A stretch of DNA of 64,000 nucleotides from Apostichopus japonicus (Eukaryota > Echinodermata > Holothuroidea > Aspidochirotida > Stichopodidae), in NCBI RefSeq assembly GCF_037975245.1, contig NC_092577.1:18784898-18848897 (forward strand), written 5' to 3'. Of the stretch, positions 20,451 through 31,783 are shown one piece after another. The notes under the pieces are model-generated. The model saw only the letters and a list, made by a program, of their open reading frames with translations. It was not told where the DNA came from and ran no database searches. Each line of letters opens with the position of its first letter. Within the stretch, counting starts at the first letter, position 1. The translations under genes and the position numbers were made by a program.

Positions 20451-21767
20451 CTGATGAAAAGGACATCGAAGGTGAAAATGTTTGGAAGTTGGACATATAT
20501 GATGGCAATACAGAAGCAATGTCCCCAATATTATACCCTCTCCAATGCATTCAAAACTGCACAGGTAGTTGGTTGGTTAACTCAGTGTGTACTATGTTGG
20601 TTGCTTGGTACTATCTTGACACAGACACTGCTGGTGATGGTAACAGAGATGTGCTGCTAGCACAGCTTCTTAACACTGTCAAAGTAGACATCCTGTGCGG
20701 CACATGCATCAATGGAATATTACTCTGCTCCATGCTGAAAGTTGTTGGTTCAACCTGATGAATACACCATATATAACAATTTTAAACAAAACATGCCCAG
20801 ATTCCAATAGTGGCATTTCGGTTTTTATTTTCTTTATAACAACAGCATTTGTTGTACGTACATATGTTTTGGGACATGATGAGGTTAATGTGCATATCTT
20901 GGGTCAGAATTTAACATTCATAATCCATAAGAAATCATGGAAATAATAAGAAATAATATGTAAAAAGTCCTTGACAATGTTATAATGAATTAAGAATCTA
21001 TAATAATTCATTTACAATCCATAGTAATTAACTAATAATCTGTAATAAATTATTTTGTTATTCTTGGGTAATATGACGGTATTCGTTGTTGAGGTAATGC
21101 AGATGTAATTCACACTGTTGGCAGTTGTATGCACAGCAATTACAATGTCTTATTTGAACAGGTTCATGTTCTCATGTTAACCACTTATAGTCCTTAATAT
21201 AAACATCTATGTTATTGTGGAGTTGAGAAGAATGTAAACATGGTGAAAGCTGTCATTATATTACTGTTATGTCTGCATGAAAGTTGTACCTAAAATAGTT
21301 AAACTTTCCACCTTTCCTTCTATTACTGATGCAGAAGAAATTATATTACTTGACTACTAGGTCGGATATGTTTTTTAACATGTGCAGCAAACTTGTAGAA
21401 AAGAAACTGAATATTTCAAGTTTACGTACAATCAGTATTTGATGTTGTAAATGCCCAAAAAAATGTTACAGTGCAATTTGGAGTCAGGTCCAATTCAGCA
21501 GCATTGTTGTATTGTCTTTTTCTTAGATTTGGGCGCCTGTATTATCCAAACCAATGTAGCTTGCTAGCTTGAGTAGTACTTGTTCCACTTCCAATAATCA
21601 CCACTGACATTGAAAATTAGTGTTAACATTTATAGCTCTGAATGTAAAAGTGATGCATGTGTATAATGCTAAAGTAGAAAAGTATTGAGCCAATAAAATT
21701 GGGAATCCAATGAAATCGTTCATTACATACCATTAAGCTACAGTACTGTAAGTAACTTGACTATCAC
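20451..21767. other. No supported gene
   Basis: A 105-codon open frame on the plus strand (20441-20758) starts inside the preceding exon on the other strand and resembles nothing I know. The rest is AT-rich and non-coding. Confidence 0.35.
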
Positions 21768-21780
21768 GTTTATGAGGATA
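21768..21780. repeat. Target-site duplication of U2-headed SINE, copy 1
   Basis: GTTTATGAGGATA is repeated exactly at 21970-21982, directly next to both ends of the SINE. A 13-bp duplication is typical of LINE-driven retroposition. Confidence 0.92.
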
Positions 21781-21969
21781 CTTTTTAAGAAAAAGTCACC
21801 CAGGAAAGAACCTGGGCACGAAAACAAAACTACCAAACGACTGATCCGCTCTCAGCCCCAGTCCCCTTGCATCGGGACTGTGACTGTGTGATCATCGTCA
21901 GGTGTGTATCAGCATTCCCGAAAAGAACAGATCTTGAAAAGAATGATCTTAGCCAAAAGGCCGAGAAGC
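21781..21969 (-). mobile_element. SINE with U2 snRNA-derived 5' head, copy 1
   Basis: Read on the minus strand it begins GCTTCTCGGCCTTTTGGCTA then AGATC, identical to U2 snRNA from about nucleotide 4. After about 25 bases it leaves U2, and the GUAGUA branch-site recognition element is missing in this copy. The body has the hairpin CAGTCCC...GGGACTG and a 3' hairpin CCCAGG-TTCTTT-CCTGGG, and ends TGACTTTTTCTTAAAAAG directly before the target duplication. It is 189 bp. SINEs with snRNA-derived heads (SINEU class) are described in other animals. The same body at 28299-28484 makes this a dispersed family, not an snRNA gene. Confidence 0.88.
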
Positions 21970-21982
21970 GTTTATGAGGATA

Positions 21983-22755
21983 TGTTAATTTCAAACTCAA
22001 CAACTGTTAAGAAGACAAAGTAGGTTTAGAATTTGACCGACACTCTTGAAATGCTGCTTCGAACAAAGTCCCAGCTTTCCCAAGGTGCCACTATGTAAAC
22101 TTACCAGTGTAGTTGACGCTGAGGTATGAGAAAGGGCTTCCACCGACACATGGCATAATTCTAGAAGCAAGGAATAACTTTATAGTGAACTATGTCTGTA
22201 AATTAATACTTTCCATGTCCATAGTTAATACCGAATGGGAATTTGTAATGCTATAAAACACCTACCAGTATATGTACAAAAGTTCCTGCACTTTTTTTGA
22301 CAAGTTTCATGAAGGGAGCAAGTCATCACTGCAATGTCCCCTAGGCTTCAGTATATTCCTTACAAAACAGATAAACAACCAGAATAAGGGTTCCAGTTTG
22401 TCCTTAATGAAGCATTCCATATATTCAACTTGCATGATTCCGTGTTCAAAGCAGGAATCTGAAATGCTAGTGGGTAGCAATATGCACCCACTAGCATATT
22501 GGGTGCAACAACATTTCATTTTGTCGGACTAAATGAAATCATTGCAACATTGCAGTATGCTATTAAAGTGGTCAACTCATCATTTAATTACTATACAAGA
22601 AAAAAATGGTTCAAATAGCAAATAGCAAAACTATTACCTGATACGTTCACACTTTACCATGATTATCAAAGAAATTTATCCACCTATTTACATTTGCTCA
22701 ATGTTAAATTTTTCTGCAATCCATTTGCAATTAACTTTGTAATAACAATGAATAC
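21983..22755. other. No supported gene
   Basis: No coding sequence, repeat or RNA gene was recognised. It may be intron of the minus-strand gene. Confidence 0.35.
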
Positions 22756-22991
22756 TCTTATCAGTGGTATTTTATTTCTTCGGACTACAACTGTCCGGCC
22801 ACGGTATGTCCATCCAAGAAGATCTCTTATGCCTTGAGGAGTTTGTTCCTCTGGCAGCGGAACAACATTTCTTCACCTTTTTGTATAGTACAAGGTGAAG
22901 TCAGCATCAGCAAGAAGGGGAAACAATTCTCTGATGTTTCTGATGAAAACTTCGTGTGACATGGTTAGATCCAGCCGGATTTCCCTGAAAC
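22756..22991 (-). pseudogene. Candidate exon, SAM/HECT-like gene family, one stop
   Basis: On the minus strand, acceptor ATGCTTCAG at 22992 is followed by FREIRLDLTMSHEVFIRNI, then RELFPLLADADFTLYYTK, an in-frame TGA at 22873-22875, and in the same frame VVPLPEEQTPQGIRDLLGW and VVVRRNK. The candidate donor is AAGA|GTATT at 22755. The layout (a 'F.E.RL.L.M.HE..' opening, a 'L.P.L' region, then a closing 'V.VR') resembles the exon before the HECT-like part in SAM/HECT-like genes of fish and corals. One in-frame stop in otherwise coding sequence points to a pseudogene. Confidence 0.42.
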
Positions 22992-25554
22992 CTGAAGCAT
23001 ATAGTAGCAATAAGAAAAGAGGTAATTAAAACCTACAATTAACCTTGAACAAAGTAAGATATGAACAAATTGTTTAGACTTTATCAGTCCCTAGCTATTA
23101 GTATATTTCATTTAGGTGGACGGGCCTTGCACGCAAACCCCACAACTATAAAATAGCAAGACTGTAACACTCAAAGAAACTGCTTGCCTTAAAAGTAGTT
23201 TGCCTTTGATTGACCAATTGATATAAACACACTGCACAGTTTTGGCTTCTTTGACTTGAGTTTTCTTTGTCAGAGTGGGGAGTGAAGACAGTGAAGATTT
23301 AATCAAAATCCTTAATGTGTATCATGTGATATGTCAGGTGATACAGAAACTGCTCGACTCGGCGTGATGTATATGCACAAACTGTGTGTATGTAACGTGT
23401 GTACGTGTTTACAATTCGTCTGCATAACAAGAGATCGATGGGCTGAAAGTCTAACCAAATGTACAGCCAACAGTTGGCAAACCGAGGGTGGCAATTTTCC
23501 ATGCCTAGAAGGTGCTTATATGATTCAATACACGAACGATGAAGGTAATTGTAGGCCTGTTACTAATACCCATGTTAGCAGGGCTCAAAATAGACGGGGC
23601 GAAGGGCGATTCGCCCTATGAAGTTGAAAAATCGGCCCACAAAAGAAATCACGGGGGCGAAATTTTTTTTTTAAATAACGCTAAAATGGCCCTCCATATG
23701 TACTTTTCAGTCAACGGGCGCCGCACGTTTAAAAAGATGACACAATACTGTGAAATAAATCACTGAAAAAAAAATAACTGCCGATCCTTTCGTTATAACA
23801 GCTTGGTTTGTACGTTCGCTCACACACGAATTAATAGTCTAGTTAACAACGCAATATGAAAACCCACAATAGCAAACCACCTAGCTAGCTAAAAAAATAT
23901 CGGTTCATCGCGTGATCATTTTCGCACACCCGTGTATGTGTATTTTGTTCTCCCAGCTAGGTGTTGTGTATCACGGTACTGTGGAAAGAGTGAGTTAACA
24001 TTGAAAGCTCCTGCGATGTTTTCCCTAATATACCTAAAGGCAGGAGGGAAAAGTTTTGCGTCGTAGTAACGACCATGCAGTCTGTCTAGTTACAAAATGG
24101 CGGCAAATTTCCGACTCCTTTTTAATAGGAAAATCGGAACCGCAGCTGACTTACGTCGTAGGACATGGTGCCGTGTGGGTTATTTATGAACAGCTAACAG
24201 ACTTCTTTCGATATAGGGGAATTGATCAAATGACTTACATGATAAAAAGATATAGGCCTATGAACCAATGGGGGGGGGGAGGGTATATTAATCTGATATT
24301 GCGGATTTCCGTGATTTCTTTTCTACCTCCGAAATTTACACCTGCCGAATGCCGTGAATTTCTAACGACAGCGTTACTATATTATTTCATCCGTCATTTA
24401 TGTTTTTCATTACCGATGCATATCCAACCTGCAGGGGGACAAAACTATTATCCTAACACACTGTAGCATACGCAAACTGGAGCCTATACCGTAAATTTTT
24501 CTGGGATTTTCATAACGTTCCCAACAATATTCCAACGATATTTTCAAAAGTTTCCCATGATTATCAATATTTTAGTATCATTAGATTAGGGACAATCGAG
24601 GAGAAGTGTAGTGCTGTAGCTGCTGAATGTTATTCCACATTAAAACTGACCATTGTGTACATTTTACGAACAGTAACTTTTTAATTATGATATCATCAAG
24701 TAGGGTGCAAACGACAGGCTAGGCATGTGGCTTCAGTGTGCGCATTTTGAGTGTGAAACTTTGCTTTGAGAGTTGTAATAAATTTAAAATTCTTTATAAG
24801 ATAGGCACCAAAATGTCTTTAAACCTCAATTTTCTCAGAGCGTCTGGGGGCTTCGACCCCCATACCCCAAATAAGGCGTTGCCCATGGACCCTACCACGG
24901 GCAACTAAGGCAGGCCCATGGTCCCCGCCTATAACTGTGTCGCACTGCGTGCTGACTGACGCCCTCTGCTTTAGTATAGTATCACCCACAAAGTTATGTG
25001 ATTTTTTTTTTACCCCAGGCTCATCCCTGTATATGGATTTTACTGATAAAATGTTGTAAACATGAATCAATTTTGTAGCTAAAATATGACTCTATGACTG
25101 CTGCTAGCACTGGCACACACACACACACACACACAAACAAATGTAGGGTGTAATGTAGCTTATATACAGGCCACTAAGTGTATAGGCCTAGGCAATGCTA
25201 CAGTATTGCCCAGTCACACTCTCAGATCCCTTCTTGTATTTTGTACACCTAACAATGCCAGTTGGCATTTGTAAGTTTCCAGCTATTTAGCATTTAGCAG
25301 GCAGACAGAAAAGCTGTCTGAGTGTCTGACACGAGATGCTGGAAAACGGCTCAAAAGCTGCTGAACAGAGATTTCATGAAAGGATGAAAATGCTATTGCC
25401 CAAGACATTCTGTTTACACATAACAGAGGAAGACTACTTCGTCCTAAGCAAGTGGCTTAGGGTGTTGGTAACTGTACGACTGCAACAACTCTTAAAATAT
25501 TCTTCGGACATTCCTCTATTACTTCAGCCAACACATCCTTGTTCTTAATACTGT
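22992..25554. other. No supported gene; short CA microsatellite
   Basis: Open frames of 60-136 codons occur on both strands, but none shows a motif, and the longest (24056-24466) has no ATG at its start. A (CA)n tract lies at 25109-25134. The sequence TCTGGGGGCTTCGACCCCCA near 24841 is the kind of GC-rich palindrome common in interspersed repeats. Nothing else was recognised. Confidence 0.35.
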
Positions 25555-25905
25555 CTTTACTTATTTTATCATCTTGCCGTGACAAGGAACTGCTCTGTGT
25601 TTTAATTGTGGTACAGTACAATGTATAAGAATGACGTTATTTCTTTATTGTTTACTCTTTACATAAAACCTCTCTTAGCACCCAACAAACTGTTAACATG
25701 TTCCTGAGACGTTCCTATAGCTTTCAACCAACATTACCTGGTCCTAAAGACTGTTAGTGCAAGAACATTTAAATTATTTTATCATCTTGCTGTGACAAGA
25801 AGCTGCTCTATTTTCATTATCTTACAAACTTATAAGAGTGACGTCATATGTATATTGTTTACTCGTAAAATTACACCTCTCCTCCTCAATCAATCAATAG
25901 TCATA
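25555..25905 (+). repeat. Dispersed tandem repeat, about 212-bp unit, left block
   Basis: Two copies of a unit start near 25571 and 25783. The unit contains 'ATCTTGC.GTGACAAG', 'TATAAGA.TGACGT', 'TTGTTTACTC' and 'ACCTCTC', in that order. The same words recur in the same order at 30985-31430. The family is therefore present in two blocks about 5 kb apart, with a DIRS fragment, a SINE and a LINE between them. Confidence 0.65.
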
Positions 25906-26530
25906 AGCCAAAATGGCCCGGTGACCTCCCCGAAGATTATGAACAATCTTAGGTTTCTAACTTTTTATAATGTTAATCCGGTGCCTGCCATCTTCGAGTA
26001 GCTGGGCTGCAGAACGACCGCATTCTACCGTGTCTAGAATGCCCTGGTAATCTTTTAACACTGTACACCCTCACTGCCCCCTAATGGCCTTCCTTCATTT
26101 TGAGACCACTTTCCCACAAAGTGGCCCCTGACGCGACCTCGGGGAGGGTGGCGGGTAAACCCTGCCACCCGCCGAGCTCGCCGAGAAGGAAAAATCTAAC
26201 GCTAACAAAGACTGCTGACGCCTTCAGGCGGAGCCCACCCTGAACAGTCGGGGTGGGGGTCCGCCCTCCGTCACCCCGTAGGCGTGCCTCCCCCTACACT
26301 TACAGAGGCCTAATCGAACAAGGGGACGAGGCCCATACTACCTTAGATGGTAAAGAGTAACCTGGTAAACCAAACTAAGGAAACAACACCCACCGATAGA
26401 CAAGTAGCCGCAGGCGACCCAGGGGGTGGCGATGTCTATCGACGAAACGCGAGGAGTCGTGAGTCAGGTCGAACGACCGCTCCCCCGTCCGGCTGCGTCC
26501 CACCTCCCTCGGGGAAGGGTGGCGGGAAAT

Positions 26531-26613
26531 GGAGACAGGTAAGTGGGTCACTCGTAAATATATAAACCAGTAAGTTTTATAATATTTACTTCGTTCCCCA
26601 CTTACCTGTCTCC
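26531..26613. repeat. 17-bp perfect inverted repeat (hairpin)
   Basis: GGAGACAGGTAAGTGGG at 26531-26547 is the exact reverse complement of CCCACTTACCTGTCTCC at 26597-26613, with a 49-base AT-rich loop. It lies directly 3' of the recombinase frame of the DIRS-like fragment. DIRS elements carry inverted and circle-junction repeats, so this may be part of the terminal apparatus. Confidence 0.75.
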
Positions 26614-26620
26614 CCACAAC

Positions 26621-27097
26621 CTATGCACCGAGTGGCACTGTCCGATGGTGGGAGGCCCGAGGGGTGGGACCCCCGGAGCTCGTATCATCGAGCGACCATA
26701 GCCAAATCGGCCTGTGATATGTCCGATAAGTAGCAGGCGACGAAGCGATTGGAGTCTTCCACGCCGTCGTCTTGCAGATGTCCACTATTGGAAAACCTGC
26801 GAACAGGGCTGTAGAAGCAGTGAAACCCCTGCTGTTGTGAGCCATGGATCTGCCTGGACCTGTAGCCAGAGGGCGGATGGCTTCCACCAAACAGCGGGAC
26901 AAGGTATCCTCCCAGGCTGCTGAGTGGGGCACTCGAAGGAGGAAGAACAGAGATGTCGAAGTACCCAAGAGATCTTGTGTTCTGTTGAGGTACCACTTCA
27001 GTGCCCTAATGGGAAACCATACTGTAGTCTGTCCTCGGGGATCAAACAGAAGGTCTTGATCTCTGGGATGATGATGTCTCCCGGTAGGAGAGCCCAA
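26621..27097 (-). pseudogene. DIRS-like tyrosine recombinase remnant
   Basis: The frame is open for about 158 codons and has PIRALKWYLNRTQDLLGT, then DTLSRCLVEAIR, AHNSRGFTAS (the H-x-x-R box) and DICKTTAWKTP, followed by ATYRTYH near the catalytic tyrosine. This matches the C-terminal half of the recombinase of DIRS1/Ngaro-type elements. The N-terminal part lies in other frames, so the copy is broken. The usual role is integration of a circular DNA copy by strand exchange (family knowledge). Confidence 0.7.
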
Positions 27098-27771
27098 ACC
27101 TGGTTCTAGCGAAGGAGGGGTCGAGAACTATCAGCACCCCACAAACCGTAGGACTGAAGGCACCTTAGTCAAGGCGAGCCGTTGCTGCCTGGCGTGGAGC
27201 CGTAGGGGAAGCCCCTGATGGAAGGCGGCAACAGCCGAACGAAAGTCTTTGATCGTCTACACCCTGCCTCCCTTCTTGGAACAGTGTGGGTAAGGAGTCA
27301 GCGATCAAGGTTAGAAAGGCCACGGTAGGCAGAGTCTGTCTCGTTCGGCATACTCCGAATCTCCGTAGGCAGAAAACGTAAGTACCAAGGTTGTTCTCAC
27401 TCTGGCGGCCAAAGTCCTTTCTGTCTAAGGAAACACCAGACAATTTCCAGGCACCTAATTGTAGGCCCTTGCTGTCCGGGTGAGCCAGCGCCCCGTCTAT
27501 GGGACAACCGACTGTTTGTCCGGCAGGATTGCTGGCTCGTCCGCTAGGAGCTAGATAACTTTTGCCCGAACCGGGGTCAGCGGGGCCACTATGATGGCTG
27601 ACCCTGCCAAGAGGGGGAAGATGTAAGCTTCCGGTCCGTTTCGCGACAGGGACCTGGCGTTATGTGGAAGGCCTGCGGGTGGGCCGCCTGAACAAAGATG
27701 AGCAGCCCATTGTTGCCCTGTGTCGCAATCAGGTCTATCAGAGGTCTGCTGGACATGTGGAAAAACCTACT

Positions 27772-28011
27772 TCATGTTCGTTGCGAAAGGGTCCACTCGT
27801 CAGGGTGGAGCTGTCCCCTGGGCAAAGCATCGGCCATCACATTCTCCTTTCTGGCTATCTGAGAGACTTGTAGGGCCATGCCAGATTCTGTAGCTGTGGT
27901 GAGGGTCTCCCTTGCCAGACGGCAATATCTCTCTGACCTGGTGCCACCATGTCTGTTGACGTAGCTACAGTATGTTACCACCGTCGTGTTGTCTGAGAGG
28001 ATGGTAGTCAA
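27772..28011 (-). pseudogene. DIRS-like RNase H remnant
   Basis: The minus frame reads TILSDNTTVVTYCSYVNRHG, then GGTRSERY, and QIARKENVMADALPRG, the typical closing segment of the RNase H domain in DIRS elements ('SDN..VV.Y...GG..S' and 'GKEN..AD.LSR'). It precedes the recombinase in the same orientation, as in DIRS order. Confidence 0.68.
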
Positions 28012-28298
28012 AAGCCCCGTACCTGGGCGCCGGAGGGCTCCAGAGAGCCCAACCCTGTGTATCTACTGCTAAAGAAGTCAAGGACAGCGGCCTGCTTGGT
28101 GACCTTGTTAGCGCTTGCAGGACAGCCGCACTCGCAGTACTGATTCAGTACCACAGTACCGTTGATGACTCCTTCAGTTATCAACCCGTTGCAATCAGAA
28201 AACTCTGAAGAAAAGGAATGTCCTGATGATGCTAAGCTGTACCCTGTAGGGAGGTTTAATGGAGGTTCTTTCCATGCTAAAAAATATTAACCATAATA

Positions 28299-28484
28299 CT
28301 TTTTAAGAAAAAGTCACCCAGGAAAGAACCTGGGCACGAAAACCAAACTACCAAACGACTGATCCGCTCTCAGCCCCAGTCCCCTTGCATCGGGACTGTG
28401 ACTGTGTGATCATCGTCAGGTGTGTATCACCATTCCCTAAGGGAACAGATACTACACATGATCTTAGCCAAAAGGCCGAGAAGC
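28299..28484 (-). mobile_element. SINE with U2 snRNA-derived 5' head, copy 2
   Basis: Same body and same ends as the copy at 21781-21969. On the minus strand it starts GCTTCTCGGCCTTTTGGCTA and stays identical to U2 longer, through GATC, a short change, and GTGTAGTATCTGTTC, so it still has the GUAGUA branch-recognition bases. It then enters the shared non-U2 body with the two hairpins and ends CTTAAAAAG. ATAATA is duplicated at 28293-28298 and 28485-28490. It lacks the U2 Sm site and 3' stem-loops, so it is not a U2 gene. Confidence 0.88.
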
Positions 28485-28949
28485 ATAATATTGGGGAAAG
28501 AAAAGGCGTAGACCTATTGAAAGATAATGATGCCTGAGGCGCCTAACAATATTACCCCGGTCAACGAAAACCTGTCAAGCCTAGAGACAAGTATCTCCTG
28601 GATGGGAAGCTGCACTGACGAAAAAGTGCCTTGCCCAAGGAAACAACTGAATGATCCGGCCAGGACTCAAACCTGCAAGCCTTAGATCACCAGTCCACTG
28701 CCTTCACCACTTGACCACAGTACTCTCCAAAAATGAGTACTGAAGGTACAGAATCTCACTCTGCTGAGTGAGTACAGAATCTTAAACAATGCTACCCTGC
28801 TACAAAAAATGAGACTGAGTACTGAATGGATAGTTTGCTTCATCAGAATCTTAAACAAAGCTACAATGCTACTGTTTATGTGACTCCTACAATTAAATGT
28901 ATGTATTTAAGAACGTATTTAGGATCATCCTGCAAGTAGGAACTTGAGA

Positions 28950-30926
28950 AGAAGCCTCACTGGCTTAACCAAGCTGCAAGCTGACTGTCAATCTCTTACG
29001 TTTGTAACCACAGGGTAGCCCACAAAGTACAGCACATGTAAGGCCTCCACAACGTACTGCATGTCCGAACCATTTTGCGTTATGTTGAAGAACAGTTTCA
29101 GAAGAGAACAGCCATCGCCCCGCGATCTTCGTGTTTAGTTCATCATTCGACACATGGTCTTTCCATGTGAGACGAAGCAAACGTCGCCAAATTTCTCTAC
29201 CCAAAGCGTCAAGGCGGTTCATGTCAGCCGCTTTTATGGTCCAGGTGCTACAACCGTAAGTAAGACGAGATGCAAGCAGAGCTCTGGTCAGGTGGAGATT
29301 AACATCCATAGAGATACGATTCGACTTCAAATATGCACAATTGTTGAGAGTCGCCTTTGTCATGGCTACACGAGCACGGATCTCACGACTATCGTTGAGA
29401 TTGTAGGTGATGTAGGTGCCAAGGTATTTAAACTCAGATGTACGCTTCAGAGGGTTGCCCCTATAATAGATGTTATCAACACTTAGAATATATGATTATT
29501 TAAACTTCTATAAGGATGAATCACCAAGCCATAGTCATCAGCAATGTCTCCTAAGATATTCAACATTGCTTCAGCATCAGCAGCAGCTACAAGACTAGAT
29601 CGTCTGCATAGCGTTGTTCCTTGCAGGCAAGACTGTCAACATTTGGGGCAGGCAGATGATTGGTGCGTTCGTCCCATTCACGCATTATGTACTCTGTGTA
29701 TATGTTGAAAAGAGATGGCGATATTGGGCATCCCTGTCGTACACCGGCTGGCGTTGGAAACGGAGCAGAGGTATGACCCTTCCATGAGATGGTACCGTGT
29801 GCGTCACTTTAGAGATTCTCAATGATCCGGACTAAATCCTCTGCCATACCAAGTCTACGTAGCATCTCCAAAAGCTTCGTGTGAATAACACTGTCAAATG
29901 CTTTGCGAAAGTCAACAAAAATAAGATGTAAGGGTTGTTTTTACTGCAATGTAAGCTTGTGCCAGGCCTTTAACACGGAAAATTGCATCAACAGTAGATT
30001 TACCGGGGACAAATCCACACTGTGCATCTGAAACTTCTAATGCAACAAAAGGAATCAATCGTTGCTGGATTATGTTGAGGATAATCTTGCTCATGTGGCT
30101 AATGAGAGCCAGTGTCCTGTAATTACTACAGTTGCCACGGTCGTTCTTTTTATGGAGAACTATGTATCTTGAGTTAGTTAGAGAGTTAGGCCAGTTTCAT
30201 GTCAACCACATATCTTGCACCGCATTATCCAACGCAAGGCGACTATGAGCATCTTCAGCTACTGATTTGATGAATTCGCTTAGGACTAGGTCAGAACCAG
30301 GTGCTTTGTTGTTTTTCAAGCTCTTGATTGCAGTGTTGATCTTTTCTGATGTTGGTGGGTGGGGAGTGCATGAATAACGGATGACTGCAGGTCGTTGGTG
30401 GTCAGAATGGATCAGTTCGCGAGCATATTCTTCCCAGCGTCGAACTTTATCATCAACAGTCAGTAGAACACAGCCGTTTTTATCTTTGATGTTGGCCAAG
30501 GTGCAATTGGTTTCACTGTGAGATGGTTGGTAGTCTTGAAAAGCGTTCGTGTATCATCTGTAGAGAAAGCACGATTGATAATCTGTACTTGTTGAAGTAA
30601 CCATTTTTCCATATCACCTTTGCATGCACGTTTTACAGCATTACGAAGTCGCTGAAATTCAGCAGTGTTCCTTGCTTCTCTCTCGTCTTGAATTAGCTGT
30701 ATGGTTGTGGGTGTCAGATAAGGCTGATTATACGGAAAGGAGCAACGTTGCATGCTTCAACAGCATTCGTATGAATGAGCGTGGAGATTTCATAAAGTTT
30801 ATTAATCTCATGAAGCTTATCCCGGACAGCGTCACAAAGGGTCTGTGTGGTAGTTGAACCACGGAGACTATTCAGGTCGGGCTTTGGACGACCTCTCCTA
30901 GCACCCAACAACTCTTTTAATATCAT
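28950..30926 (-). pseudogene. LINE E: RTE-like LINE ORF2 remnant
   Basis: From 30926 down on the minus strand: a pre-RT region with KRACKGDMEKWLLQQV; KSLKNNKAPGSDLVLSEFI (start of RT); CGFVPGKSTVDAIFRVKGLA; VDFRKAFDSVIHTKLLEMLR in another frame; the active site RYADDL near 29600; and a C-terminal region with YGCSTWTIKAADMNRLDALG and WRRLLRLTWKDHVSNDEL. Frameshifts separate the pieces and the endonuclease is absent, so it is a 5'-truncated dead copy. The C-terminal pattern is closest to RTE-type LINEs; the clade is uncertain. Confidence 0.72.
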
Positions 30927-30984
30927 TGTGATATCCCTCCATTACTTTCAACCAACACATCCTGTTTCTAAATAAGTGCAAGCA

Positions 30985-31430
30985 CATTTAAATTATGTCG
31001 TTTCCATGTTGCTGTTACAAGGAACTCCTGAGTTTTAATTTCGTCCAACCTGTTACAATGGCGTCATATGTTTATTGTTTACTCGTAAAGTATTACCTCT
31101 TTTTAGCATCCAACAACTGTTGACCTAACCAACAAACCTTGGTTCTTAATACGTTTAATAACATTTCAAAACTATTATCATGTTGCTGTGAATAGTTGTT
31201 GCTGATTTTTCATTTAGCCCACACTTCGTAGTGAGGTCATTTGTTATTTACACGCAAGATAACATCTCTCCAAGCATGGTGCTGTGACAAGGAACTGCTT
31301 TGTTGTAATTGTCGTACACCGTATAAGAGTGGCGTACTTTGTTTGTTGTTTACTCGAAAAATAACACCTCTCCAATCATCCAACATCGCGGAAAATGTTC
31401 CCGGGACGCGAGATTTTTTCCCAGCGCGGT
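30985..31430 (+). repeat. Dispersed tandem repeat, right block
   Basis: At least three diverged units of the family seen at 25555-25905 occur here, with 'TTGCTGT.ACAAGGAACT' near 31005, 31180 and 31276 and the closing words 'TTTACTCG.AAA.T..CACCTCTC'. Spacing here is shorter and irregular (about 175 and 97 bases), so partial units have been lost. Confidence 0.6.
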
Positions 31431-31440
31431 AAAGGCCATC

Positions 31441-31783
31441 GGTTACATCTCTATGTTCCGACGTCTCTATGTTCTGACAATACGAAATAATTTGTGGACT
31501 CATTATTTCTTTTGACCAACATTTCTTCGGACAAAATTGTTTTTGACCAACATTTCTTCAGACCAAAATTGTTTTCCGAAACAAACTTTGGCCCCTGTTT
31601 TTTTCTACAAAATTTGTGGGTCCAAAAAAATTCAGTCCCCTAAAAAATGTTGGTCCGAAATAATGAGGTTTCCAAAAAATTCAGTCCCAAAAAAGGGTCA
31701 CAAAACTACTTTTTCTTGGTACAACGACATTTTGGAAACATTGCTCAGATTTTTTTCTTTTGTCGGAACATAGAGATGTCACC
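31441..31783. mobile_element. hAT-like MITE, 343 bp
   Basis: The ends are 22-bp inverted repeats with one mismatch (GGTTACATCTCTATGTTCCGAC at the left; the right end reversed differs at the fourth base). Directly outside is an 8-bp duplication, AGGCCATC, at 31433-31440 and 31784-31791. Eight-base duplications are the mark of hAT-superfamily transposases. The inside is non-coding and itself rich in inverted segments (GACCAACATTTCTTC ... AAAAATGTTGGTCCGAA). It must have been moved by a transposase encoded elsewhere. Confidence 0.85.

Larger units (their letters stand above)
26110..28130 (-). mobile_element. DIRS-like retrotransposon fragment
   Basis: The minus strand carries the 3' half of a DIRS-order element: the end of RNase H near 28011-28130, then a tyrosine recombinase. 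These retrotransposons integrate with a recombinase instead of an integrase or endonuclease. Reverse transcriptase and Gag are not present. The left boundary is set where GC-rich repeats (GGGAGGGTGGCGGG near 26142, again near 26514) begin; it is approximate. Confidence 0.7.

Noticed and set aside
20441-20758. 105-codon plus-strand frame
   Set aside because: No recognisable domain, and it overlaps a better-supported minus-strand exon with splice signals.
24056-24466. 136-codon plus-strand frame
   Set aside because: No ATG at its start, no motif, and G-run low complexity inside.
28299-28484. Functional U2 snRNA gene
   Set aside because: Only the first part matches U2. The Sm site and 3' stem-loops are missing, the body recurs at 21781-21969, and target duplications flank both copies.
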